Assembly (NCBI GenBank): GCA_024399835.1
Contig: JAKSNK010000003.1
Location: forward strand, 1 to 64,000
Length of the DNA: 64,000 bases
Origin: Paludibacteraceae bacterium
GTDB lineage: Bacteria; Bacteroidota; Bacteroidia; Bacteroidales; Paludibacteraceae
Direction: 5' to 3'
Under the pieces are notes generated by a model. The model saw nothing but the letters and a program-made list of their open reading frames with translations, was not told where the DNA came from and did no database searches. The position numbers and the translations under genes were made by a program. Below, piece after piece: positions 10,601-16,716 of this stretch; within the stretch, counting starts at the first letter, position 1; every line of letters begins with the position of its first letter.

Positions 10601-10897
10601 GGCGACATATCCGGGCGAAGTTTCACCGATACCGGCGACCTCTAATGCCTGGTCTTGCACCATCATACACGAGCCGCCGTTGCGTCCGGTCTCCCGATGC
10701 GCGAAGTTAAATTCAAACCCCAATTGGGTTACATTGGAATAATTCCACGAAGCCGGCTGTGCCACATTTTTAAACGGAGTGCCCGACCAATCTTCAAAAT
10801 TGCTGTTGGGCAATTGCTGTGACATAACAGGCAGAGTAACCCACCCTAAAGAAAGCGTTGTAACTAAAATGGCATAAAAATGTTTCATATTTAGCAT
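1610..10897 (-). CDS. Giant exported protein of about 29 cadherin-like beta-sandwich repeats with two PCMD-like modules
   Basis: A 3,095-residue protein with an N-terminal signal peptide (hydrophobic stretch then VMSQ-Q). Residues about 28-270 look like a PCMD-type (putative carbohydrate metabolism domain) module ending in NSLYVDDVRLIY. About 14 tandem repeats of 75-95 residues follow, each with the pattern LxxIxVNGxxLxxFxPxxxxYxxxLPxGT, a QxV strand and an ITVTAxDGxxxxYxxxF end, matching the Cadherin-like family (PF12733). A second PCMD-like module (about 1470-1660, IPNNEFTNW to VDWVRFGY) interrupts the array, then about 15 more repeats. The last 130 residues (LYDMNGTMIDYR and a GKIVIVP end) weakly resemble a type IX secretion sorting domain. 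Likely an extracellular adhesin or glycan-binding protein; the function is inferred. The start may be ATG at 10888 (MKHFYAILV) rather than 10897. Confidence 0.85.
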   Translation of the reverse strand: MLNMKHFYAILVTTLSLGWVTLPVMSQQLPNSNFEDWSGTPFKNVAQPASWNYSNVTQLGFEFNFAHRETGRNGGSCMMVQDQALEVAGIGETSPGYVALGHPWVYLEGLTKVNEATAGTYGGINWTHRPDTMEVWIKRTGDHWRDEDFHLLYYSWTGTAKGEKYKGKNGSCTSVSKTDEESDIRINTNGNECGTVVPANQVAEGWYRARAQYTNWTCIKVPVYYMNNAVPEKVNVIFSASNYPNFRANDGLYEGNSLYVDDVRLIYSSRIQQLFVGGQAWPAFDPNSTDVQIYPLPVSVTTIPAIKAFRGIGQLTNTKGATTDFIGRQLQGSEISIQQGVIDETPTRITVTAEDGSSQTVYQILFTHPASSNAYLSGIKVNGTDVPNFSPYISSYTVDVPFGLLSAPVVAVTKQEDKQTVSFTQPASIQDVTEITVTAADRVSQQTYTLSYREAPLSDNTLAGILVNGNPLPDFAPTKTNYNNVSIPLGTTQMPTVQALSKYADGAQTIQLVPPAQIDGGTYQIQVSTPGNPTPKVYKLTFKLEPSSYCKLRDIQLDGVSLSGFHADTTSYAVTLPMGTTQLPEITYTAGDSYQTISMTTGGIDGITRITVVAANGDRMVYKIAFSTLKSSVSTLRDILLDGVSVPDFAPLQTAYQIALEDGKTDLPDITVVKGDEYQRVVILKGDLHTATRITVTAGDGSVTTYQLTFQVKQLSDPSLAMIKVGGQPLADFQSDRLSYDYELPKGTTELPAVTYEVRDAYQKVTTRSEGVNGDYKIIVRAQNGATLTYVIHFSVPQSSNTALQMIYLDGQPLSAFSPDILDYTDTLDISTFPAVTYLAEAGQKIISVLDDNVHTIKVTAENGASRVYTVTFVVRKSESAFLKMIYLNNDSLDGFQPDRLIYSNLYLSSSTCPRITVDSEEGQQVSITTPYGEGEAQIVVTAAAGGSNTYLLQFLDTAATPIQPLDPDTPYVESADATLSTILVNGEPLAEFTNEQHDYTLNLPAGTPMPAVTFVPHTDLQSVAYGATAYGHFAATVTAENGDVATYTVAVQIADYADAYLQDLQVFGHELNFQPTTFAYALTIDKGHSLPQLTYTGKAGQHILQYDNTDTQSLIVTAQDGTTNTYVITYARKVSSVALLSDILIDGESLSDFDPQRHAYTVPLEWRTTVVPVVNAIGEGAGQTITTYFSAVNHTTTIHVVAQDGVTTADYTLSFPVQKSSNTALNEMYLETEYAVDLSFDPDQTDYTITLPADATMSPRILFAKSEKEQSISYTAQPIGLPNTITVTAENGDTRTYTVTFVRAPFEATNLLQSIYVVETSSFLDMTDVNKRDFDVVLPFGTRTLTVNYTKQYAGQTVLVQPGGVDRPTVLTVLSNHASLPDVVYTIHPVLAEDPAVLTDIQVNNTSVSHFDSHRFSYVVPITATPIVRYTAAQGATVNVLQQTIKHWQAEVTVDDRKNVYDIWYYYPDDVIPNNEFTNWTTAKYNNGPKPVAWQVVADAVEKEGTYKSGGEVKQDPAGVAYLYSRYPGLFGVGGIIPGFITLGTVTGKLGVAGSSTFQVTGGVPFHNTPDVLSIRYKAPTISDNNRIVYQLTGSNGLKELIHNDTKAIKDYTTLNMDLTSITAAAGTPSMMNIILNSYYQESGTIADGSAEMYVDWVRFGYNSSLKSILVNGDAAVKSGNTFTYEASDTEDSRLPQLTFVGEVEDQAQRVVWSAETVDGEYAVRSAAVRNYAENGDSTDYTLLIQRPLVTANTLSKLMVNNAPLSDFKPLTNNYTVTLQPGERIPDIYPYPVSAKQTVTTTLTGNVVTITVQPESGEANIYTLTITYALSSNAQLANITGLDGFAPDIYDYTIDAETLPDMNFVKAEDIQTVCMTEGTFVVTAANGAQQTYTVTLRRPTPVTSGQLSALMAKDEPLPNFRSDLYEYSGALPEWMSFVRRDDADSVIYTRTDEQMTWRVIGTDEHTYTWSAAVAPSSSTALSAIQVNGLPLEGFDAQVHDYTLYTESEMDIRVISEPKQSVVVTQNESVYTIAVTAADGTIGQPYTLAVLPPVSSDASLQAIELNGVLLPNFQSDSLVYRIVLPTPAAKQHEPVLPSIRLVPASDRASVEIELGGLGETTYIIVTAQDGIHTAEYELLFEADPSHNATLSAISVNGNIVEHFEPSRHYYSVMTTAGDIALDWRSLDRFQTVTPSITGNQCVLHVVAQDGVTTADYTIDCFTQALSDDAMLSMIWLDDKDMSTFYPELNPDLSFSPGQNRYTINMPVGMDILPNISATLRTNGQKTNIQMQGTLANIDVTAPDGVTHNIYTLSFVGKLSQNTDLKMIYIDGDSLPDFASDRRLYFVDMSVGASALPEVYPIKSEKAQQIDTVWTDSPVGKQLSLTVVAEDSKYTSTYVLLFRPTLSTVDTLQMLYADDVPMPDFRARQWNYTDTLAADGSFPVVSWEKGDAYQTVRVDTLVHTAFLQACRYTVIAENGSMNTYSVTYMIIPSPVDTLQMIFLNGDSLADFRSSRAEYVYTLPSSAVERPALHYTPGDKYQQVQIIHSDNDLLPHSLGTDSICVTAQNGAERRYVVHFPLAYSSDTTLAHIYSNGMELPRFDEQIMSYKVQLGEADTYIPAITWTKNHPAQNVDLVLVNDLCIQLRVMAEDAVHTAVYTISFLPYRSSDNLLRAIYLDDLLIPDFEPVRDSYELTVDSLAHLPQITWEALSTQQVTTDTAYTYTEDQRIREVYYTIHVLAEDSSANAYGIRFYIKSNMPVRPEDSDNARLQTLCVDGKLLGTEMGFSSDFCPDTLDYYLVYPVGSDPDAFFSAEAVTCIAQDSLAKVITPYNMQVLATAEDTAGIAVPVKTCIHITVLAPNGNQQTYNIYQTLLLDSLNRTTSLLVADLQGTLREINHFEANTFYYEYMISNTRNNAPNFALEFANTTSRFAWARFERGNDCHVVEADDDNNYAFVEGEDDPTFHLTYRAENGTRYVYKIKFRKSDIKRTDKPLAGDVLVQHIRGSYQIAVASLRANVFFALYDMNGTMIDYRMLEESDPSNFNLVTDGFGQTYFGSLSDYSSCTILTLQPSKTYFWAFLEQGKRPIRSGKIVIVP

Positions 10898-10929
10898 AAT
10901 CTTAAAATTCGTACATATTTTTCACGCTG

Positions 10930-10961
10930 CAAAGGTACTGCTTTTTATGCAATTCTAAAAT
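10930..10961 (-). promoter_or_regulatory. Promoter for the giant repeat-protein gene
   Basis: On the minus strand a -7 box TACCTTTG (complement of 10930-10937) followed by CA sits about 33 bp before the ATG at 10897. At the expected 20-bp distance the -33 region reads only ATTT, so the -7 box is strong and the -33 box is poor. Confidence 0.6.
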
Positions 10962-11086
10962 ATCTATTTTTATGAAAATTATGACGATTCTTAATTTTTG
11001 TCCCTTTTTGCCCCTTTGGCACAAATTTTGTTGTATCTATTTTGCACTAAAGAAACGCAAACAAAGCATAAAAACACATACATATT

Positions 11087-12082
11087 ATGACAACTACCGT
11101 TGACATTCGCGAACTCCAAGAGCGTATCGAGCGAGAGAGTTCATTTGTTGATGCCCTCACATTGGGTATGAATCAAGTAATTGTAGGACAAAAACACCTG
11201 GTAGAATCCCTACTGATAGGTTTGCTGTCGGACGGGCACATCCTGCTGGAAGGTGTACCCGGATTGGCAAAGACATTGGCAATCAAGACCTTGTCCGATT
11301 TGATCAAAGCCAAATTCAGCCGTATCCAGTTCACCCCGGACTTGCTGCCGGCAGATGTAATAGGCACGCAGATTTACAGTCAGAAGAAAGAAGAGTTTTC
11401 GGTAAAGCACGGTCCTATTTTTGCCAACTTTGTATTGGCAGACGAGATTAACCGTGCTCCTGCCAAAGTGCAATCGGCATTGCTGGAAGCCATGCAGGAG
11501 CGGCTGGTAACCATCGGAGAGGAGACTTTTGCGCTGGACGACCCGTTCCTGGTATTAGCCACCCAAAACCCGATTGAGCAGGAGGGTACTTATCCGCTTC
11601 CCGAAGCACAGACCGACCGTTTTATGCTGAAAGTGGTAATCGGTTATCCCAAGAAAGAGGAAGAGCAACAGATTATCCGCCAGAATATCTGCGGGGAGAA
11701 AAAGCAAGTGTTGCCCATCCTTTCGACCGACGACATACGCCGTGCGCGCGAGATAGTGCGTCAAGTGTATATCGACGAGAAAATCGAGAAGTACATTGTA
11801 GATATCGTTTTTGCAACGCGTGATGTCAAGGCATACGGACTGGACAAACTGGAGCCGATGATTGCCTTCGGCGGCAGTCCCCGTGCCTCCATCAACCTTG
11901 CATTGGCAGCCCGTGCATACGCATTTATCCACCGTCGCGGCTATGTAGTGCCCGAGGATGTGCGTGCCGTATGCTACGATGTATTGCGCCACCGTATCGG
12001 ACTGACCTACGAAGCAGAAGCCAATAACATCACGGCTGAAGACATTATTACCGAAGTTCTGAACGCCGTGCAAGTACCCTAA
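11087..12082 (+). CDS. MoxR-family AAA+ ATPase, first gene of the bat operon
   Basis: 331-residue MoxR ATPase, a chaperone-like AAA+ protein that acts with von Willebrand A (VWA) proteins. Walker A is GVPGLAKT (about residues 57-64), Walker B is LADEINRAP (about 116-124), and the sensor-1 strand is LATQNPIEQEGTYPLPEAQ, all typical of MoxR. It is the first gene of a nine-gene plus-strand run (moxR, DUF58, BatD-like, batA, batB, batC, batD, batE and a VWA lipoprotein). In Bacteroides this cluster was linked to aerotolerance. The upstream intergenic region has a TTTG at 11015-11018 and an imperfect CTATTTTG at 11037-11044, a weak promoter candidate. Confidence 0.94.
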   Translation: MTTTVDIRELQERIERESSFVDALTLGMNQVIVGQKHLVESLLIGLLSDGHILLEGVPGLAKTLAIKTLSDLIKAKFSRIQFTPDLLPADVIGTQIYSQKKEEFSVKHGPIFANFVLADEINRAPAKVQSALLEAMQERLVTIGEETFALDDPFLVLATQNPIEQEGTYPLPEAQTDRFMLKVVIGYPKKEEEQQIIRQNICGEKKQVLPILSTDDIRRAREIVRQVYIDEKIEKYIVDIVFATRDVKAYGLDKLEPMIAFGGSPRASINLALAARAYAFIHRRGYVVPEDVRAVCYDVLRHRIGLTYEAEANNITAEDIITEVLNAVQVP

Positions 12083-12102
12083 CAACACCTTAAAAGTACA
12101 GT

Positions 12103-12135
12103 TATGTACCGTATATGTACCGTATATGTACCGTA
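12103..12135. repeat. Three perfect 11-bp tandem repeats (TATGTACCGTA)
   Basis: The unit TATGTACCGTA is repeated exactly three times (12103-12113, 12114-12124, 12125-12135) in the 64-bp gap between moxR and the DUF58 gene. The array ends 11 bp before the DUF58 ATG. Unit length and the central ACCG match other arrays in the window (28392-28424, 28622-28643, 51411-51432, 54805-54837). Confidence 0.95.
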
Positions 12136-12146
12136 ATTGACACAGT

Positions 12147-13022
12147 ATGACCTCAGAAGAACTACTACAAAAAGTCAGGAAGATAGAAATCAAAACTCGC
12201 GGACTGTCGCGTAATATCTTCGCCGGCGAATACCACAGCCAGTTCAAGGGACGCGGCATGGCATTCAGCGAGGTGCGCGAGTATCAGCCCGGAGACGATG
12301 TACGCTCGATCGACTGGAACGTGACGGCGCGACTGAACAAACCGTATATCAAGGTGTTTGAAGAGGAGCGCGAACTGACAGTCATGCTACTGGTGGATGT
12401 CAGCGGTTCACGGCACTTTGGCACTATCTCGCAATTCAAGCGCGATATGATGGCGGAGGTAGCAGCCACCTTGGCATTCTCCACCATTCAGAACAACGAC
12501 AAAGTAGGCGTGCTGTTCTTCTCCGACAAGATAGAGAAATTCATTCCTGCCAAAAAGGGCAAGTCGCATGTATTGCATATCATTCGCGAGTTATTGAGTT
12601 TTGAGCCGGACTCGACAGGAACGGACATCGCCCAAGCATTGGAATACTTCTCCAACGCCCAAAAACGCCGTTGTGCCGCCTTCGTTATCAGCGACTTTAT
12701 TGCCAATGCCGAGCAAGTGCGCCAAATGAAAAAACCGCTGATGATTGCCGGCAACCGGCACGATGTACACATCATACAGATTTACGACAAGCATGACAGT
12801 TGTCTGCCTGACATCGGATTGGTACAGTTCCGCGACGCGGAAACAGGACAAACGCAATGGATAGATACTTCCGTGACCGGCGTGAGAAGCGCCTACGAAA
12901 AAGATTGGCGTGACCGGCAGGAAGCGCTGAAGATGTTATTCACAAAGACAGGCACCAACGCCATTGCCATACGAACCGACGAAGATTATGTAAAAGCATT
13001 GATGAAACTATTCAAACAATGA
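12147..13022 (+). CDS. DUF58 domain protein of the bat operon
   Basis: 291 residues. The DUF58 signature GRGMAFSEVREYQPGDDVRS followed by IDWNVTAR is complete (about residues 35-62), followed by a VWA-like core whose metal-site strand reads LLVDVSGSRHF (about 84-94). DUF58 proteins are cytoplasmic partners of MoxR ATPases. The stop overlaps the next ATG by 4 bp (ATGA), indicating translational coupling with the membrane protein downstream. Confidence 0.92.
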   Translation: MTSEELLQKVRKIEIKTRGLSRNIFAGEYHSQFKGRGMAFSEVREYQPGDDVRSIDWNVTARLNKPYIKVFEEERELTVMLLVDVSGSRHFGTISQFKRDMMAEVAATLAFSTIQNNDKVGVLFFSDKIEKFIPAKKGKSHVLHIIRELLSFEPDSTGTDIAQALEYFSNAQKRRCAAFVISDFIANAEQVRQMKKPLMIAGNRHDVHIIQIYDKHDSCLPDIGLVQFRDAETGQTQWIDTSVTGVRSAYEKDWRDRQEALKMLFTKTGTNAIAIRTDEDYVKALMKLFKQ

Positions 13023-13951
13023 AGAAAAAGATTTGCATATTATTGATTTTACTGCTCAGTATAGTCAGCATGCGCGCCAATGTCGTGGTATCTGCCACCT
13101 TGGATTCAACCACGCTGCTATTGGGACAACAGACCGACCTGCACCTGCAGGTGTCTGCCGAAAGAGACGAGAAAGTGCAATTCCCCGTTTACGGCGAGAC
13201 ATTGATTCCCGACATAGAGATTATTGACCGTACATTGATAGATACAGCTGTGCTTGCCGACGGCAGAATGCAATATGACCAATACCTGACATTGACCTGC
13301 TTTAAGGATTCGCTATACTCTATTCCCGGTGCCGTTTTTACCGTCAGCGGGGACACAATGCGGACTAATCCCGTTACACTCAATGTGATACAGCCCTTTG
13401 AGATGGACACTTCGATAGCCATTACGGACATCAAGCCCATCCAAAAAGCGCCCATTTGGTGGTGGGGTATCATTCGTTGGATATTATTGGGTCTGCTGAT
13501 AGCCGGTTTGGCGGTAGGCGGATACTACTTATACCGCTACATTGCTCGCCGCAGAGGGACAATCGAAGATGTGCCGCAAGAGCCGGAACGCCCCGCCGAA
13601 GAAGTGGCTTTGGAGAAACTGGACCAAATCAAGGAAGCCAAGATTTGGCAAGCCGGCAAAGTGAAAGAGTATCACACCGAACTGACCGATGTAGTCCGCG
13701 AGTATATAGGTTCGCGGTTTGATATCCATTCGTCCGAAAAGACTTCCGACGAGACCTTGCGCGAAGTGCGCCCCGTATTGCAAGAGCAACCGGACTTGTA
13801 CCAACGCCTCAAACAAATGCTGTCGCTTGCCGATTTAGTCAAGTTTGCCAAGTGGCAAGCCACTCCCGACGAAAACGAGTCAGCACTACGAACCGCATAC
13901 GATTTCGTAAATCAAACCACAGTAAAGCCACAAGAAAATGACATTTCATAG
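13019..13951 (+). CDS. BatD-like membrane protein in the bat operon
   Basis: 310 residues with a signal peptide (ICILLILLLSIVSMRA), an exported beta-rich domain of about 130 residues like the first domain of BatD, one membrane helix (about 145-175, GIIRWILLGLLIAGLAVGGY), and a cytosolic helical tail with EKLDQIKEAKIWQAGKVKEY and REYIGSRFDI. The same architecture, with the same kind of tail, recurs in batD later in the operon, so this looks like a shortened paralogue. Its stop overlaps the batA start by 14 bp. The role is inferred: a periplasmic sensor or scaffold for the Bat VWA proteins. Confidence 0.8.
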   Translation: MKKKICILLILLLSIVSMRANVVVSATLDSTTLLLGQQTDLHLQVSAERDEKVQFPVYGETLIPDIEIIDRTLIDTAVLADGRMQYDQYLTLTCFKDSLYSIPGAVFTVSGDTMRTNPVTLNVIQPFEMDTSIAITDIKPIQKAPIWWWGIIRWILLGLLIAGLAVGGYYLYRYIARRRGTIEDVPQEPERPAEEVALEKLDQIKEAKIWQAGKVKEYHTELTDVVREYIGSRFDIHSSEKTSDETLREVRPVLQEQPDLYQRLKQMLSLADLVKFAKWQATPDENESALRTAYDFVNQTTVKPQENDIS

Positions 13952-14924
13952 TCCTGCATATTTATTTCTGCTGCTTCTGCTGATTCCCGTCATCGGTTGG
14001 TATATCTACCAACTCAAGAACTGGGATCCGACCGTGCAGTTGTCTTCCAACAACGCTTTCGCGCATAGCGAGCGTGCGTTGCGAACCTATTTGATACATG
14101 TGCCCTTCGGACTGCGTGTACTCGCCATTCTGCTGCTGTCGTTGGCATTGGCACGCCCGCAACTGAGCAACCGCTGGTCCTCCCAATCCACCGAAGGGAT
14201 AGATATAATGATGGCATTGGACATCTCGGGTACCATGCAGGCAGAGGACTTGCGTCCCACTCGACTGGATGCGGCTAAAGCCGTTGCCGAAGAATTTGTT
14301 ATGGCACGCCCCAATGACCAAATAGGACTGGTGGTTTTTGCCGGAGAGAGTTTTACGCAATGTCCCTTGACCACCGACCATGCCGTATTGGTCAACCTGT
14401 TCAAATCCGTCAAGTTCGGTATGATAGAAGACGGAACAGCCATCGGATTAGGACTTGCCAATGCGGTCAACCGGATGAAAGACAGTCCTACCAAATCTAA
14501 AGTTATCATCCTATTGACCGACGGAAGCAACAACCGCGGCGATATAGCCCCGTTGACGGCAGCACAGATTGCGCAAACATTCGGCATACGCGTATATGCC
14601 ATCGGGGTAGGGTCTTACGGACAAGCCAAAATCAAAGTAGATACGCCTTACGGCAAACAAGAGATGACTATAGAAAACGAGTTTGACGAAAGCACTCTCA
14701 AACAGGTAGCGGCACAAACCGGCGGCGAATACTTCCGTGCAACCGACAACAAGTCTCTAAAAGCCATCTACGAGCAGATTGACCAGTTGGAGAAAAGCAA
14801 GATTCGTGTCAAAGAGTTTTCCAAACGAACCGAGAATTTCCCGCCTTTCCTCTATGCGGCATTGGTTTGCCTGTTGATAGAGATTATCATCCGATATTTT
14901 GTAACCCGTACAATTGCTAACTGA
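13938..14924 (+). CDS. batA: BatA, membrane-anchored VWA protein
   Basis: 328 residues: two N-terminal membrane helices (about 1-20 and 55-75), a VWA domain (about 90-290) and a C-terminal helix (FLYAALVCLLIEIIIRY). The metal-ion-dependent adhesion site (MIDAS) is present as MALDISGTMQAEDLRPTRLD (a DxSxT variant of DxSxS), with DGTAIGLGLANAVNRM supplying the threonine and ILLTDGSNNRGD the aspartate. In Bacteroides fragilis the bat operon was tied to survival in oxygen. The gene is tightly packed: it overlaps the gene before by 14 bp, and batB begins 1 bp after its stop. Confidence 0.93.
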   Translation: MTFHSPAYLFLLLLLIPVIGWYIYQLKNWDPTVQLSSNNAFAHSERALRTYLIHVPFGLRVLAILLLSLALARPQLSNRWSSQSTEGIDIMMALDISGTMQAEDLRPTRLDAAKAVAEEFVMARPNDQIGLVVFAGESFTQCPLTTDHAVLVNLFKSVKFGMIEDGTAIGLGLANAVNRMKDSPTKSKVIILLTDGSNNRGDIAPLTAAQIAQTFGIRVYAIGVGSYGQAKIKVDTPYGKQEMTIENEFDESTLKQVAAQTGGEYFRATDNKSLKAIYEQIDQLEKSKIRVKEFSKRTENFPPFLYAALVCLLIEIIIRYFVTRTIAN

Positions 14925-14925
14925 T

Positions 14926-15957
14926 ATGTTTCGATTTGCTCATATAGAAATACTGTGGCTGCTCACCCTGATACCGTTGTTTGTGGTGGCATTTATTCTC
15001 TACACACGCCGTAAGCGCAATCAGCTGAAGGCATTCGGAGACCCTGCTTTGATTGCAGAACTCATGCCTGACGCTTCTGCTAAGCGACCCGTTATCAAGT
15101 TCTCGATTCTTATGGTCGCTTTGGCACTACTGATAATAGCAGCCACCAGACCCCAATACGGACAGAAAAGCGAGACTATTCACCGTCAGGGTATCGAGGC
15201 AATGATAGCGTTGGACATCTCCAATTCCATGCTTGCCGAAGATGTAGCACCCTGCCGGTTGGACCGCGCCAAACAGATGTTAAGCAAACTGATTGACCAA
15301 ATGACCGACGACAAAGTCGGACTGGTAGTCTTTGCAGGCGAGAGTTATGTACAACTGCCTATCACTTGCGACTATGTGTCCGCCAAGATGTTTATCAACA
15401 GCATTACCCCCGAACTGATTCAAACGCAGGGAACAGCCATCGGGTCTGCCATTCAAACCTGCCTGCGCAGTTTCGGCGAACCCAACGAAGCCGGACGGTG
15501 CATCATCCTGATAACGGACGGCGAGAACCACGAAGACGATGCCGAAGCGGCTGCCAAACAGGCACAAGAAGCAGGTGTGCAGATTTTTGTGGTGGGCATA
15601 GGAAAGACAGAAGGCAGTCCTATTCCCGTCCCGGGAACATCCGATTACAAGAAAGACAGAGAAGGCAATGTAGTCGTTTCCCGCCTAAACGAAGAGATGT
15701 GCCAAAACATCGCCAAAGCAGGACGGGGCATGTATGTGCATTGCGACAATACGAACACCGCCATGCGGGCATTGCAAAAAGAGATAGAACATATCGCGTC
15801 TGCCGAGATCGACACCGAGGTATATAGCGACTACAACGAGCAATACCAAACTTTCGCACTATTGGCACTATTGCTATTGATTATCGATTTCTTTATCTTC
15901 GGGCGTCAAAATCATGTGTTAGCCAAATTAGATATCTTTAAGGAGAAAAAAGCATGA
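14926..15957 (+). CDS. batB: BatB, membrane-anchored VWA protein
   Basis: 343 residues from ATG 14926; an upstream in-frame TTG at 14914 would overlap batA and is less likely. The layout mirrors BatA: two N-terminal membrane helices, a VWA domain with MIDAS ALDISNSMLAEDVAPCRLDR, QGTAIGSAIQTCLRSF and ILITDGENHEDDA, then a C-terminal helix (FALLALLLLIIDFFIFG). BatA and BatB are thought to act together at the inner membrane with MoxR. The stop overlaps the batC ATG by 4 bp. Confidence 0.92.
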   Translation: MFRFAHIEILWLLTLIPLFVVAFILYTRRKRNQLKAFGDPALIAELMPDASAKRPVIKFSILMVALALLIIAATRPQYGQKSETIHRQGIEAMIALDISNSMLAEDVAPCRLDRAKQMLSKLIDQMTDDKVGLVVFAGESYVQLPITCDYVSAKMFINSITPELIQTQGTAIGSAIQTCLRSFGEPNEAGRCIILITDGENHEDDAEAAAKQAQEAGVQIFVVGIGKTEGSPIPVPGTSDYKKDREGNVVVSRLNEEMCQNIAKAGRGMYVHCDNTNTAMRALQKEIEHIASAEIDTEVYSDYNEQYQTFALLALLLLIIDFFIFGRQNHVLAKLDIFKEKKA

Positions 15958-16682
15958 AAAATATACTCACATTAAGCATTATACTCTGCGCATGCAGCAT
16001 AGGTGCGTTTGCCCAACAGGAAGCACCCAATATCCGTCGCGGCAATCACGACTACAAGGCATCCGACTTTACGGGAGCCGAAGTGGATTACCGTCGCGGA
16101 TTGGAAAAGAACGACCAGTCCTTTGAGGGGCATTTCAATTTAGGAAACGCTCTTTTCCGGCAAGACAAGTATCCCGAAGCTGCCGAACAATATGCCAAAG
16201 CCGCCGAGTTGGTACAAAAAGGTGCTACACGCATTAAAGATGTTCCTGAAAAAGACCGCAACCGTCTCAGTCAGGCATACCACAACTTGGGGAATGCCCT
16301 CTACGGGCAACAACAGTATGGCGAAGCCGTAAAAGCATTTGAGAACAGTTTACGGCTCAACCCCAAAGACGATGATACACGCTACAACCTGATTAAAGCC
16401 ATGCAGATGTTGCAACAACAGCAACAACAGCAAAATCAGCAGCAGAACCAACAAAACCAGCAAAACCAACAGCAGGAACAACAGCAGGAACAACAGCAAC
16501 AGGACCAACAGCAAAATCAGGAACAACAACAGCAAGAACAGCAGCAACAGCAACCTGAGAACCAAATGGACAAAGAGACGGCTGAACAAATCTTGCAGGC
16601 GTTGGAACAAGACGAACAAGATACACAGGACAAAATGCAACGCGTACAGGGACAAAAACGACGCGTAGAAAAAGACTGGTAA
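15954..16682 (+). CDS. batC: BatC, periplasmic TPR protein with a glutamine-rich tail
   Basis: 242 residues: signal peptide (LSIILCACSIGAFAQQ), then about three tetratricopeptide repeats (GHFNLGNALFRQDKYPEAAE and AYHNLGNALYGQQQYGEAVK are clear), then residues about 145-205 composed almost only of Q, N and E, then a charged C-terminus. The Q/N/E tract is encoded by mixed CAA, CAG, AAC and AAT codons, so it is not a simple codon microsatellite. TPR proteins of this operon are expected to scaffold BatA and BatB in the periplasm. Confidence 0.88.
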   Translation: MKNILTLSIILCACSIGAFAQQEAPNIRRGNHDYKASDFTGAEVDYRRGLEKNDQSFEGHFNLGNALFRQDKYPEAAEQYAKAAELVQKGATRIKDVPEKDRNRLSQAYHNLGNALYGQQQYGEAVKAFENSLRLNPKDDDTRYNLIKAMQMLQQQQQQQNQQQNQQNQQNQQQEQQQEQQQQDQQQNQEQQQQEQQQQQPENQMDKETAEQILQALEQDEQDTQDKMQRVQGQKRRVEKDW

Positions 16683-16716
16683 TCATTCTTACAACGACAC
16701 AAAAATTCACAATGAT

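Noticed and set aside
11015..11044. A good TAnnTTTG promoter for moxR
   Set aside because: The candidate -7 box is CTATTTTG and the spacing is 18 bp instead of 20, so it was not listed as a feature.
16390..16560. CAA/CAG-rich tract as a possible sequencing artefact or codon microsatellite
   Set aside because: It is in frame, uses mixed codons with interspersed Asn, Asp and Glu, and Q-rich tails occur in BatC proteins.
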